Below, piece after piece: positions 8,456-17,629 of a stretch of 64,000 bases of DNA. The stretch lies in assembly GCF_000219725.1 (NCBI RefSeq), contig NC_015732.1, forward strand, positions 868,001-932,000, written 5' to 3'. The DNA is from Gracilinema caldarium DSM 7334 (GTDB taxonomy: Bacteria > Spirochaetota > Spirochaetia > Treponematales > Breznakiellaceae). Below the pieces are notes generated by a model that worked only from the letters and a program-made list of their open reading frames with translations, searched no databases and had not been told where the DNA came from. Positions within the stretch are counted from its first letter, which is position 1. Every line of letters begins with the position of its first letter. Both the position numbers and the translations under genes were made by a program.

Positions 8456-10264
8456 ATGAATAACAAAAGAATTTATTATTTTATTTTCATTTTTACCGTT
8501 GTATTTTTGTCTCTATCCTGTGTATCAGCGGCACAGCGATTAACACCACCGCAGTATTCAATGCAGTTGAGAATATCAGATATTGAAAAGCTCATACAGG
8601 ACTCTCCAACAACGGCTATTCAGGCTATAGAAGTTTTCAAAGCCCGGTATACTATGATAGATACATCTCAACAGCAAGATCTGGATAGCATGTTTCAAAA
8701 GGCTTCAGAACGATTGGTTGAACAAACCAAAGAGGCCATTGCACAGAAAGAATGGAAGAGAGCCCGATCTTTGTATCGATCTGTATCTATTCTAGGACTA
8801 TCAAATCAAATTTCTGGTGTAACTGAATCTGAGCTTTTACTTTCGCAGGCTCAGGATTATTTATCCCAAAATCGAAATTTAGAAGCTTTCCTTGCTTTTG
8901 TTCAAGCATCACAGGCAGGGGCTATCATTCATGCTGATACGGCCTATCCCTTTTTTACAAGGGCTTTAGAACTCAAGCTCAGGCCCTTGGCTCTCTTTGT
9001 GTATCATTTAGCACTCCAGAACGATACAAGGGTTACTGAATCGGAGAAGCTGTATTTACAAAGTCGAGATAGTACTGCAGATATGATTCGGGGGGTAGCT
9101 ACTGTTTTGGTGGATCGCGGAATCCGAATAGAAAAAGGTCGATCCTATGCGGATAGGGTTTTAGGGTCTGCCTTTTTTATAGACAGAAGTGGACTACTTA
9201 TCACTAATTATCATGTTATAGCAAGTGAGGTTGATCCTGAATACAACGGAGTATCTCGAATGTATATCCGTATGGGAGATAGTTCAAGTCCTCGAATTCC
9301 TGCCAAGGTAATTGGCTGGGATCCCATTATGGATTTAGCGGTTATAAAAGCAGAAGTTATGCCAGATTATGTCTTTTCGGTTATTGGTACCGATGTAGCT
9401 CAGGTAGGTGATAAGGTCTATGCTATCGGTTCTCCTGCAGGACTTGAAAAAACAGTAACCTCAGGTATTATCTCTGCTTTAAATCGCCGTCTATTACAAT
9501 TGGGGGATGTGATCCAATTAGATGCAGCAGTAAATCATGGGAATTCCGGTGGCCCGGTGGTGAATGAGCAGGGGAATTTACTAGGAGTAGTATTTGCTGG
9601 TGTTGAACAGTTTCAGGGTATTAACTTTGCTGTCCCGGTTCAGCGCCTTGTCTCTGCCTTACCTGCGCTACTTTCAGGTGGACAAGTCGAACGGCCTTGG
9701 CTAGGCCTTGTTCTTGGTGAAGAACGGGATAGCGTAGGTATTATATATGTAGCGCCTAATACACCGGCCTATGAACAAAATATACCAGTAGAACGTAAAA
9801 TAGTTCGATTGAATGGGAAAACTGTTGAAGCTCCTCAAGGTATGAGAATTTCTTATTTACAAGATCAATTATTATCATGCCAGCCTGGTGAATTGGCTTC
9901 ATTAATGACTGATGATGGCAAGAGATGGCTTTTTACATTAACCAATCGTCCACTAAAGCCTTTAAAGGATGCTATTAAACTCGATACAAAAGAACGTCTG
10001 ACTGCACCTCTTTTTGGTATGATTCTGTCTCCTGGCTTTGGATCCCATCTAAGTCCTCAGTACCAAATTAAAAAGATTATGCGGGGTTCAATTGCGGATG
10101 AAAGCGGACTATCTGAAAATGATCCTTTATCGATACACGGTTTTGTAGTTGATGAGAAAAAAGGATTTGCTTATATGGATATTTCTATTAAAAAACGAAA
10201 AATGGGTTATTTAGAAGTAATGATGCGCCTTTATGGAGGTATTGAAATATCTGATACGCTATAA
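8456..10264 (+). CDS. HtrA/DegP-like serine protease, predicted lipoprotein
   Basis: A trypsin-fold protease with an unusual N-terminal half. A signal sequence with a LSLSC lipobox (Cys22) predicts a lipid-anchored periplasmic protein. Residues 40-215 form a helical, TPR-like region. The protease domain shows the full triad: His253 (ITNYHV), Asp293 (MDLAVIKAE) and Ser364 (NHGNSGGPVV). Residues 415-600 look like one or two PDZ-type domains (WLGLVLGEE…, then MRGSIADESGLSENDPL). The length, 602 residues, exceeds the usual 350-500 because of the N-terminal repeats. It probably cleaves or chaperones misfolded exported proteins, as DegP and DegS do. The preceding gene is also an exported helical-repeat protein. 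No clear Shine-Dalgarno beyond AAGGA 12 bases upstream. Confidence 0.85.
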   Translation: MNNKRIYYFIFIFTVVFLSLSCVSAAQRLTPPQYSMQLRISDIEKLIQDSPTTAIQAIEVFKARYTMIDTSQQQDLDSMFQKASERLVEQTKEAIAQKEWKRARSLYRSVSILGLSNQISGVTESELLLSQAQDYLSQNRNLEAFLAFVQASQAGAIIHADTAYPFFTRALELKLRPLALFVYHLALQNDTRVTESEKLYLQSRDSTADMIRGVATVLVDRGIRIEKGRSYADRVLGSAFFIDRSGLLITNYHVIASEVDPEYNGVSRMYIRMGDSSSPRIPAKVIGWDPIMDLAVIKAEVMPDYVFSVIGTDVAQVGDKVYAIGSPAGLEKTVTSGIISALNRRLLQLGDVIQLDAAVNHGNSGGPVVNEQGNLLGVVFAGVEQFQGINFAVPVQRLVSALPALLSGGQVERPWLGLVLGEERDSVGIIYVAPNTPAYEQNIPVERKIVRLNGKTVEAPQGMRISYLQDQLLSCQPGELASLMTDDGKRWLFTLTNRPLKPLKDAIKLDTKERLTAPLFGMILSPGFGSHLSPQYQIKKIMRGSIADESGLSENDPLSIHGFVVDEKKGFAYMDISIKKRKMGYLEVMMRLYGGIEISDTL

Positions 10265-10304
10265 AAAGAATATCAAACAAATTTTGAAGGCCCTATTTTA
10301 ATCA

Positions 10305-10332
10305 TTGCATTCTTAAAAACTTCGATTATACT
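10305..10332 (+). promoter_or_regulatory. Promoter of the chemosensory operon
   Basis: TTGCAT at 10305-10310, 16-bp spacer, TATACT at 10327-10332. Only 6 bases separate the -10 box from the ATG at 10339, and no Shine-Dalgarno is visible, so the first mRNA may be leaderless. Confidence 0.55.
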
Positions 10333-10338
10333 AAAAGT

Positions 10339-10695
10339 ATGACGAAGCAACAACAGACTTCAATCAATGATCTGACTATTAATCTTGAATGGAAGGGCTC
10401 GCTTAGTATAGAACATGCAAGGGGCTTACATCAAGATTTGTTGGAAGCTTTTACGAAGCATCAGACCATTTACCTAGACCTGTCCAATGTAACCGATATG
10501 GATAGCTCAATTATACAATTAATATGTGCTGCTATTAAAGAAGCCCCTACACAAAAAAAGGCATTTCATCTTACCGGTACACTACAAACGTTACTTCAGA
10601 CAAAATTAAAACGCTATGGGTTTATAATGAAAGAAACATCAATCGCTGAAGAACTAGAAAAGCAATGGTCTATGCAAAATCAGGGGTCCTTATGA
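10339..10695 (+). CDS. STAS-domain protein (anti-anti-sigma type), first gene of che cluster
   Basis: This 118-residue protein has a STAS fold pattern: strands around NLEWKGSLSIEHA and TIYLDLSNVTDMDSSIIQL, then helices and a last strand FHLTGT. The motif D-S-S at about residues 54-56 places a Ser where SpoIIAA-type proteins are phosphorylated. Its stop overlaps the cheA ATG in an ATGA, so it is made together with CheA. In family terms it could bind a kinase-like ATPase domain, and CheA itself contains such a GHKL domain. Whether it modulates CheA or another partner is inference. Confidence 0.8.
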   Translation: MTKQQQTSINDLTINLEWKGSLSIEHARGLHQDLLEAFTKHQTIYLDLSNVTDMDSSIIQLICAAIKEAPTQKKAFHLTGTLQTLLQTKLKRYGFIMKETSIAEELEKQWSMQNQGSL

Positions 10696-12797
10696 TAGAT
10701 AAATTTAAAGATGCTTTTAAAGAAGAAGCTACTGATTTGTTAAGTACCTTAGAAAATCAGCTGTTAGAACTTGAACAGGATCCAAACAATAATGAGACCA
10801 TTTCTGCAATCTTTAGAGCTATGCATACCATAAAGGGATCCGCGGCAATGTTTGGGTTTGATGAGATTGCACGATTTACTCACCAGGTAGAAAATGCTTT
10901 TGATAGACTCCGAAATGGACTTATTCCTGTTAGCAAGCGACTTATCGATATAACGCTTCGGGCTCGAGATGTAATCAGTACCCTTCTTGTGGATCCAAAT
11001 GCTGATATACAACAGGAGATGAACTTTTTAGAACAGGAATTTAATACTTTGGGAGCACAAGAAGTAAACGAGAAAGATAGGACAGAATCTAAAAAACAGA
11101 ACGTTGATATAGATCAGCCTCAATCTAAATCCGAAGGAATGATAACCTATCGGATCTATTTTGCTCCTAAAGAGGAACTTTTTAAGAATGGGACAAATCC
11201 ACTTCGGCTGATTGAAGAGCTTTATGAATTAGGTCATCTTTCTGTTATTGCACGAAAAAGTACCATACCAATTCTATCACAACTCAATCCTGAGTCTTGT
11301 TATATAAGCTGGGATATTACTCTCACAACAGATAAGGGGATTGATGCAATCAAAGATGTTTTTATTTTTGTAGAAGATATTGCCAACATTGATATTACAC
11401 CCACAGATCAGATTGATAAAGTTAAACGAATTGGTGAAATTCTAGTAGACCGTGGAATCGCAAGTCCTGAGGTAATTGAAGATGTCGAACAAGATAAACG
11501 TAAAATTGGAGAAATCTTAGTTGAGAAACAAATTGTAAAACCTGAGGATATTCAAAGTGCCTTAGTTGAACAGGAACACTTAAAACAGTTGAAAGAACGA
11601 CAGGAAATAACAACAGCGTCTATTCGGGTTCCCAGTCATCGTTTAGATGCTCTCGTAGACCTTGTAGGTGAGTTGGTCACCCTGCAAGCCCGGCTCGCAC
11701 GGACTGCAGTTACTATTCAGGATGGTAGCCTTACGACAATCTCTGAACAATTTGAACGATTAGTTTCTCAATTGCGAGATACAACCATGGGTATACGTAT
11801 GCTACCCATCGGAACTACCTTTAATAGGTTTCGCCGTCTTGTACGAGATCTGTCTTCTCAATTAGGCAAAGAAATAAATCTCATTACTGAAGGTGAAGAA
11901 ACTGAGCTTGATAAAACGGTGATTGAAAAATTGACCGATCCATTGGTACATATTATCAGAAATAGTGTAGATCATGGGATTGAAAAACCTGAAGAACGGG
12001 AAGAAAAGGGAAAACTACGTAGTGGGACTATAAGCCTTTCAGCATTTCATTCTGGAGCGTATGTGCTTATAAGAGTGAGTGATGATGGTGCTGGTATGAA
12101 TAGGGAACGAATTTATGCAAAAGCTATCGAAAAAGGTTTGATAGCTGAAACAACACCACTTACTGCATTAAGCGACCAGGATATCTTCCAGCTCATTTTT
12201 GCTCCAGGTTTTTCTACAGCTACCAACGTAACAAATGTATCTGGTCGTGGTGTTGGTATGGATGTGGTGAAACGACAAATCGATTCTCTTGGAGGTTCGG
12301 TAATTATTGAATCGAGCCTTGGGAAGGGTACCAATATTACCCTGAAAATCCCCTTAACCCTCGCCATCATCGATGGTCTTCTTGTTCGAGTTAGTAATGA
12401 ACTCTATGTAATACCGCTTTCTGTAGTTGACGGTTGTGTCGAAATACAACGGGATGAATTACAACTTAAGCAAAAGTCACGTTCAATTATTACCTATCGT
12501 CAACGAGTTTTGCCCTATATAGCATTACGGGAGCTCTTTACTATTCCAGGAACCAAACCTGCCATTGAACAGATTGTGGTTGTGAATGCTTTAGATACAA
12601 CGATAGGATTTGTTGTAGATCAGGTAATTGGTGATTATCAAACTGTTATAAAACCTCTCGGTCTTCTTTTTAAAAAGAACGAAGGTCTCTCCGGTGCTAC
12701 GATCCTTGGTGATGGTACGGTTGCCCTTATTGTTGATGTAAATCGTCTTGCAAGTCTAGTACAACAACAGGAAGCAAAAAATATAAAGGTTCTTTAG
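10692..12797 (+). CDS. cheA: Chemotaxis histidine kinase CheA with internal MshEN-like repeats
   Basis: Central kinase of the chemotaxis array; it autophosphorylates on an HPt histidine and passes phosphate to CheY and CheB. Domains in order: HPt P1 (residues 1-105, with His45 in MHTIKGSAAMFGF); a P2-like region (about 150-240); two tandem IGEILV repeats at 246-267 and 271-294; dimerisation P3 (about 305-370); GHKL ATPase P4 with HIIRNSVDHGIE, DDGAGM and GRGVGMD; CheW-like P5 to residue 701. The two repeats resemble the MshEN nucleotide-binding motif, though the first lacks its terminal Leu/Gln spacing and the second has Gln in place of Gly. The start at 10692 follows AGGGG and overlaps the STAS stop, so upstream in-frame starts are rejected. 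Confidence 0.95.
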   Translation: MIDKFKDAFKEEATDLLSTLENQLLELEQDPNNNETISAIFRAMHTIKGSAAMFGFDEIARFTHQVENAFDRLRNGLIPVSKRLIDITLRARDVISTLLVDPNADIQQEMNFLEQEFNTLGAQEVNEKDRTESKKQNVDIDQPQSKSEGMITYRIYFAPKEELFKNGTNPLRLIEELYELGHLSVIARKSTIPILSQLNPESCYISWDITLTTDKGIDAIKDVFIFVEDIANIDITPTDQIDKVKRIGEILVDRGIASPEVIEDVEQDKRKIGEILVEKQIVKPEDIQSALVEQEHLKQLKERQEITTASIRVPSHRLDALVDLVGELVTLQARLARTAVTIQDGSLTTISEQFERLVSQLRDTTMGIRMLPIGTTFNRFRRLVRDLSSQLGKEINLITEGEETELDKTVIEKLTDPLVHIIRNSVDHGIEKPEEREEKGKLRSGTISLSAFHSGAYVLIRVSDDGAGMNRERIYAKAIEKGLIAETTPLTALSDQDIFQLIFAPGFSTATNVTNVSGRGVGMDVVKRQIDSLGGSVIIESSLGKGTNITLKIPLTLAIIDGLLVRVSNELYVIPLSVVDGCVEIQRDELQLKQKSRSIITYRQRVLPYIALRELFTIPGTKPAIEQIVVVNALDTTIGFVVDQVIGDYQTVIKPLGLLFKKNEGLSGATILGDGTVALIVDVNRLASLVQQQEAKNIKVL

Positions 12798-12803
12798 AAA
12801 CAA

Positions 12804-13661
12804 ATGGACCCTCTCTTTTCAATGGATACATTAAAGGAATCAGACTTTCACCGGCTTGCTCATTTTATTGAAAGTCATTTGGGCATTAAAATGCCGCCAT
12901 CGAAACGGGTAATGCTTGAAAGTCGTTTGCAAAAACGCTTGCGACTTTTAAAGTATCCTACATTTTCTCAGTATATCGACTTTGTTTTTAGCGATGAGGG
13001 TGCCCGCTCTGAACTGTATCATATGATAGATGCGGTAACTACAAATAAAACCGATTTTTTCAGAGAAGCGGACCACTTTGATTTTCTTTTAAATACGTGG
13101 CTTCCAAAGCAGAGATCCCTCTGGCATGCATCGAAACCTTGTAAAATATGGTCCGCAGGCTGTGCCAGTGGTGAAGAAGTATATACCCTCATGATTGTTA
13201 TGGAAGAGTATAAACGGCAAAATGCTTTCTTTTTTTATGAAATTCTTGGAACCGATATTTCGGTAAAGGTTTTGCAAGAGGCAATCAATGCAGTTTATGA
13301 AGAAGCAAAAATCATCAATCTTCCATTAGAATATAAGAAGCGATATTTTTTAAAAAGTAAAAACATCGATCGTCATGAAGTACGGATAAAACCAGAGTTT
13401 AGAAATAAGGTCCACTTTGAACGCTTAAATTTAATGGATGGGCAGTATCCTTTTAAACAACCCTTTGATATTATTTTTTGTCGAAATGTCATAATCTATT
13501 TTGACAGAAAAACCCAAGAACAGCTCGTCAAGCACTTGTCGTACCATCTAAAAGATGAGGGTCTTCTGTTCCTTGGGCATTCAGAATCCATGACCGGTAT
13601 GGATTTGCCTCTTAGCCTGGTAGCTCCAACAATCTATTGTAAAAATAAGGAGTATCCATGA
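12804..13661 (+). CDS. cheR: Chemotaxis protein methyltransferase CheR
   Basis: CheR methylates glutamates of chemoreceptors using S-adenosylmethionine, adapting the array. The N-terminal helical domain (residues 1-85) and the SAM-binding domain are both present. [10 protein letters not shown] is the canonical CheR block, the SAM motif GCASGEE is at about residues 119-125, and [13 protein letters not shown] is the later conserved strand. At 285 residues it is a standard, single-domain CheR without TPRs. It starts 6 bases after cheA with no strong ribosome site, which suggests coupling to cheA. Its stop overlaps cheB in an ATGA. Confidence 0.95.
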   Translation: MDPLFSMDTLKESDFHRLAHFIESHLGIKMPPSKRVMLESRLQKRLRLLKYPTFSQYIDFVFSDEGARSELYHMIDAVTTNKTDFFREADHFDFLLNTWLPKQRSLWHASKPCKIWSAGCASGEEVYTLMIVMEEYKRQNAFFFYEILGTDISVKVLQEAINAVYEEAKIINLPLEYKKRYFLKSKNIDRHEVRIKPEFRNKVHFERLNLMDGQYPFKQPFDIIFCRNVIIYFDRKTQEQLVKHLSYHLKDEGLLFLGHSESMTGMDLPLSLVAPTIYCKNKEYP

Positions 13662-14737
13662 TAGGTTCGCATATTAAAGTTTTAATTGTGGACGATTCAG
13701 CAGTGGTTCGTCAAACTTTATCCGAAGTTCTGGAATCAGATCGTCTTATTAAGGTTATTGGGACTGCTATGGATCCTATTTTTGCTCTAAAAAAAATACA
13801 AGAAGAACGACCCGATGTCATTATTTCGGATGTCGAAATGCCGCGGATGGATGGACTAAGTTTTTTAAAACAAATTATGTCGGAAAAACAACCCATACCG
13901 ATTGTTATTTGTTCCTCAAAAACTGAAACTGGCAGTGAAAACGCCCTCAAGGCTCTGGAATATGGTGCTGTGGATATCATTCAGAAACCAAAATTGGGGA
14001 CCAAGGAATTTCTCGAAGAGTCTAAGGTCCGAATCTGTGATGCCGTTAAGGCTGCATATCACGCAAAAGTAAGGCCCCTTCCTCAATATAGTTCACCTCC
14101 GGTTCAGCCAAAGCTTACAGCCGATGTAATCCTCCCTAAACCCGAACCTATCGCTGGAAATCTTGAAACTACAGAAAAGATAATTGTGGTCGGAGCCTCT
14201 ACAGGTGGTACCGAAGCATTACGGGAATTCCTGGAAGTACTCCCTGTAGATGCACCAGGGATTGTTATTGTACAGCATATGCCTGAGCATTTTACTACTG
14301 CCTTTGCCAAGCGCCTCGATGGGCTATGTAAAATATCGGTAAAAGAAGCAGAGGATAATGATACAGTGCTTCGGGGCCGTGCACTGATTGCACCGGGAAA
14401 CAAACACACGCTGCTTAAACGAGCTGGAGCCCGTTATTATGTAGAAGTAAAAGACGGCCCATTAGTATGCCGGCATCGCCCTAGTGTGGATGTACTATTC
14501 CGTTCTGCAGCGCGATATGCTGGTAAAAATGCAGTCGCAGTGATTATGACCGGAATGGGTGATGATGGAAGCCGGGGTATGAAGGAACTTCATGAGGTAG
14601 GGGCCTATACTATTGCTCAAGATGAAGCAACCTGTGTGGTCTTTGGAATGCCCAATGAAGCAATTAAAGTGGGAGCTGTAGATATCGTATTGCCGTTACC
14701 CAAGATTGCCTTGGAAGTTTTGAGAAGGGCTTATTAA
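13658..14737 (+). CDS. cheB: Chemotaxis response regulator / methylesterase CheB
   Basis: CheB removes receptor methyl groups when phosphorylated by CheA. The receiver domain (residues 1-125) has DD at 12-13 and phospho-acceptor Asp58 ([11 protein letters not shown]). After a Pro-rich linker the esterase domain shows Ser181 (GASTGG), His207 (QHMPEHF) and the C-terminal [11 protein letters not shown] block holding the catalytic Asp. The full length of 359 residues is standard. AAGGAG precedes the ATG, which overlaps the cheR stop by four bases. Confidence 0.96.
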   Translation: MIGSHIKVLIVDDSAVVRQTLSEVLESDRLIKVIGTAMDPIFALKKIQEERPDVIISDVEMPRMDGLSFLKQIMSEKQPIPIVICSSKTETGSENALKALEYGAVDIIQKPKLGTKEFLEESKVRICDAVKAAYHAKVRPLPQYSSPPVQPKLTADVILPKPEPIAGNLETTEKIIVVGASTGGTEALREFLEVLPVDAPGIVIVQHMPEHFTTAFAKRLDGLCKISVKEAEDNDTVLRGRALIAPGNKHTLLKRAGARYYVEVKDGPLVCRHRPSVDVLFRSAARYAGKNAVAVIMTGMGDDGSRGMKELHEVGAYTIAQDEATCVVFGMPNEAIKVGAVDIVLPLPKIALEVLRRAY

Positions 14738-14757
14738 ATTAAGATGGCTATTTATAT

Positions 14758-14786
14758 TTGATAAAATGATCAAAATGTTTCATACT
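14758..14786 (+). promoter_or_regulatory. Internal promoter before cheY
   Basis: TTGATA at 14758-14763, 17-bp spacer, CATACT at 14781-14786, in the only sizeable gap of the che cluster. It could supply extra CheY and CheW. CheY starts 27 bases downstream with an AAGGGGG site. Confidence 0.45.
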
Positions 14787-14812
14787 AAAGGTTGTAGTGA
14801 AGGGGGATTTTC

Positions 14813-15187
14813 ATGGCTAAGCGAATTTTGGTGGTAGATGATTCTGCAGCAATTCGGCAGAGTATTACCTATGTATTGCAACAGGGCGGCTATGAAGTAA
14901 TCGAGGCCAAGGATGGTCAGGATGGCTTGGATACTTTAAACACTATTCAGCCACCAGATTTAATCATTACCGATGTTAATATGCCTAATTTAGATGGAAT
15001 TGGATTTATCCGCCGTGTTCGTGACCAGATTAAAATGAAATTTATACCAATTGTAGTACTTACCACTGAATCTCAGGGGGACAAAATGAATGAAGGGAAA
15101 GAAGCCGGTGCAACCGCTTGGATCGTAAAACCCTTTAATGCGGACAAATTATTAGCAGTAGTGAAAAAGGTCATAGGTACGGCTTAA
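14813..15187 (+). CDS. cheY: Chemotaxis response regulator CheY
   Basis: A 124-residue stand-alone receiver. Acidic pocket Asp9-Asp10, phospho-acceptor Asp54 (IITDVNMPNLDG), switch Thr in VVLTTES and Lys in IVKPF are all present. Phospho-CheY normally binds the flagellar switch, in spirochaetes at both cell ends (family knowledge). The neighbours make it the output of this CheA. Ribosome site AAGGGGG. Confidence 0.93.
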   Translation: MAKRILVVDDSAAIRQSITYVLQQGGYEVIEAKDGQDGLDTLNTIQPPDLIITDVNMPNLDGIGFIRRVRDQIKMKFIPIVVLTTESQGDKMNEGKEAGATAWIVKPFNADKLLAVVKKVIGTA

Positions 15188-15188
15188 T

Positions 15189-15647
15189 ATGGCAGAACAA
15201 TATTTAACTTTTGATATACAGAATGAACGCTATGGAATATTAGTAAGCCAAGTTGAAGTTGTATTGGAAATGTTGCCTATAACGAGAGTGCCAAACAGTG
15301 CCCCTTCTATATTAGGTGTGATTAATCATAGGGGATCGGTAGTCCCTGTGTTGGATTTACGCCCTATCTTCGGAATAACCGTCCAAGATACTATTATGGG
15401 TACTTCAATTATTATTGCGGAAATGAAATATGCCAATGAAGAGGTTCCCCTCGGTATTTTGGCAGATCAGGTGTATGAGGTAATTTCTATACCAGATGAG
15501 GATATAGAAGCGCAACCTTCTATCGGAAAAACGATTAAAGAAAGTTTTATTTCTGGTATTGCAAAAGTTCAAGATCAGTTTGTAATTCTCTTTTCCCTAG
15601 AACGAATATTAAATGTTATATTAAAAGATCAACTTATTCTAAAATAG
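15189..15647 (+). CDS. cheW: Chemotaxis coupling protein CheW
   Basis: A 152-residue CheW-like domain that bridges CheA and receptors. Typical blocks are YLTFDIQNERYGILVSQVEVVLEM near the start (shown only in part), RVPNSAPSILGVINHRGSVVPVLDLR in the middle, and ILADQVYEVISI. It begins one base after the cheY stop codon, so the two genes are coupled. No chemoreceptor gene is in the window. Confidence 0.93.
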   Translation: MAEQYLTFDIQNERYGILVSQVEVVLEMLPITRVPNSAPSILGVINHRGSVVPVLDLRPIFGITVQDTIMGTSIIIAEMKYANEEVPLGILADQVYEVISIPDEDIEAQPSIGKTIKESFISGIAKVQDQFVILFSLERILNVILKDQLILK

Positions 15648-15655
15648 GGTATATT

Positions 15656-17518
15656 ATGCCTAAAATAATAATATGTGAGGATGAAAATATTGTCGCATTA
15701 GATATTAAACGACATTTGGAACGATTTGGCTATGAAATATTTGGAATATATGATAACGCTGAAGAGGCCATCTCAGTAATTGCCACATCAAAGCCTGATC
15801 TAGTATTGATGGATATTCAACTAGCTGGTTCCATGGATGGGCTTGAAGCGTCGACCATCATTTTTCAAAAGTATAATATACCGGTCATCATGCTGACCGC
15901 CTACGCTGATGATATTACCCTCTCTAGGGCGAAGGATGGTCTTCCCTTCGGCTATATTATAAAACCCTTTGAAGACAGGGAACTCAAAACAGCCATAGAA
16001 ATTGCTCTTTTCCGGCATGAGATGGATGGGAAACTACGTAAAAGTGAGGAACGTTATCGAACGCTTTTTGAAAAAGCCCCAACGGCTAATTTCACAGCCG
16101 ATGAAAAGGGAACCATTACAGACTGCAATACCACCTTTATTTCCTTACTTGCAATAAAAGAAAAAAAACAGGTAATTGGGCAGCCAATTTTTTCATGGTT
16201 TGTAAATTCCGATACGGGTAATCGTCTCTGGCAATCCTTTTTACATCATACCCATAGTGTTGCTCAGGATTGGGAATTGAATAAATCTGATGGAACAAGA
16301 ATCTTTGTGCTGGCTACGCTTTCAACCTTACCAAAGACAGATAATAATGCTGTAGAAATTCAGGGTTACCTTTTGGATAATACAGAACGTCGGGATTTGG
16401 AGAATCAACTAAGACAGGTACAAAAAATGGAAGCTATTGGCCGGCTTGCCGGTGGGATTGCCCATGACTTTAATAATATTATCACTGCCATTATGGGGTA
16501 TGCCAATCTGCTTCGGGAAGATATTCAGGATAATCCGGATTTACAGGAAGAAGTTGATGGAATTCTCTCAGCGACCCAGCGGGCGGTGAATCTCACCCGG
16601 CAATTACTATCTTTTTCCCGCAAACAAGCAATTGAGGCTAAAGTTGTAAATGTTCACGAAATATTAAAAGAACTGGAAAAGATGATTCAGCGGTTGGTCA
16701 ATGAAAATATAAAGGTTTCCATGGTACTGAATGCTGATACACCATTTATCTCGATTGATCCTGGTCAATTTGAACAGACAATCGTAAATTTAGTAGTTAA
16801 TGCCCGGGATGCAATTATGGGCAATGGATCTATCATTATTCAGACAAAAAGTGTTATCTGTGATAATTCATGCCATCAACATGGGTTAAAACAGGGTAAA
16901 TGGCTGCAGATCATTGTTAAAGATACGGGCTGCGGCATAGCTCCAGAAGATTTACAGCATATTTTCGAACCCTTTTTTACCACGAAAGATAAAGACAAAG
17001 GTACTGGTCTTGGCCTTTCAACGGTCTATGCCATAATCAATCGAAGCGGCGGCCAGATTGCCGTAGAAAGCGCTCCCGGTGAAGGGACCACCTTTTTTAT
17101 CTATCTGCCTGAAGTGGAAAATATAGTTGTTCAACAACCTGATATTCCTCAAACTATAGAACAAAAAAGACGCTCAGGAACGATCATTGTGGCTGAAGAT
17201 GATGCTTACATTCGAGGGCTCATTTGCAGGCTCCTCGAAAAAAGCGGGTACCGGGTCCTTGAGTCCGAAAATACTGAAGAAGCCATTCGGTTGGCCAGCG
17301 GGGAATCGGATTTCATGTTGCTCACCGATATCGTAATGCCCCATATGAATGGCTATGAACTTGCATCACGGTTGGGCGAAAAAAAAACTGATTTAAGGGT
17401 CCTTTTCATGTCAGGGTATCAGGATAGGTCTTTCATTGTACCTGAAAAGGCGTTGCCAGCTAAAAATCTTTTTCTTGAAAAGCCCTTTTCCCATGAAGCT
17501 CTACTTGGGGCTTCCTGA
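15656..17518 (+). CDS. Hybrid histidine kinase, 3' end altered by an insertion sequence
   Basis: Soluble REC-PAS-HisKA-HATPase-REC protein. The first receiver has Asp53 (LVLMDIQLAG). PAS occupies about residues 130-255. The kinase helix with His270 (GGIAHDFNNI) is followed by an ATPase domain with N-box VNARDAI and the GTGLGLS loop. A second receiver holds Asp558 (LLTDIVMPHMNG). No membrane segment is visible. The reading frame runs from the host gene into the insertion sequence at 17507: the natural ending E-A-L-D-K-L-A-A-L is replaced by G-A-S and a stop. Only nine residues are lost, from the last helix of the final receiver, so function may persist. It is the last gene of the che run and may feed into it. 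Confidence 0.88.
   Translation: MPKIIICEDENIVALDIKRHLERFGYEIFGIYDNAEEAISVIATSKPDLVLMDIQLAGSMDGLEASTIIFQKYNIPVIMLTAYADDITLSRAKDGLPFGYIIKPFEDRELKTAIEIALFRHEMDGKLRKSEERYRTLFEKAPTANFTADEKGTITDCNTTFISLLAIKEKKQVIGQPIFSWFVNSDTGNRLWQSFLHHTHSVAQDWELNKSDGTRIFVLATLSTLPKTDNNAVEIQGYLLDNTERRDLENQLRQVQKMEAIGRLAGGIAHDFNNIITAIMGYANLLREDIQDNPDLQEEVDGILSATQRAVNLTRQLLSFSRKQAIEAKVVNVHEILKELEKMIQRLVNENIKVSMVLNADTPFISIDPGQFEQTIVNLVVNARDAIMGNGSIIIQTKSVICDNSCHQHGLKQGKWLQIIVKDTGCGIAPEDLQHIFEPFFTTKDKDKGTGLGLSTVYAIINRSGGQIAVESAPGEGTTFFIYLPEVENIVVQQPDIPQTIEQKRRSGTIIVAEDDAYIRGLICRLLEKSGYRVLESENTEEAIRLASGESDFMLLTDIVMPHMNGYELASRLGEKKTDLRVLFMSGYQDRSFIVPEKALPAKNLFLEKPFSHEALLGAS
17501..17507 (+). repeat. Left copy of target-site duplication
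   Basis: CTACTTG occurs here and again at 19156-19162, bracketing the insertion sequence. The exact duplication is 6 or 7 bases because the element may begin with G. Confidence 0.8.
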
Positions 17519-17570
17519 AAAACAAACAACTCTTTACAAAAGAAGCAAATACAGAGATAATCTCAATAAG

Positions 17571-17614
17571 AAGTGCACGGAAGAAAGGGGTAAGGCCTTA
17601 AAAAGCGTGCACTT
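17571..17614 (+). promoter_or_regulatory. Inverted repeat upstream of the transposase start
   Basis: AAGTGCACG (17571-17579) and CGTGCACTT (17606-17614) are a perfect 9-bp inverted repeat ending about 15 bases before the transposase ATG. In transcripts entering from the kinase operon it would form a hairpin next to the GGGG ribosome site and could limit transposase translation, as known for IS10 and IS50. Confidence 0.5.
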
Positions 17615-17629
17615 TACTATGGGGTAACG

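Noticed and set aside
15656-17518. Calling the hybrid kinase a pseudogene
   Set aside because: Only the last nine of about 628 residues are replaced; all catalytic and phospho-acceptor residues remain.
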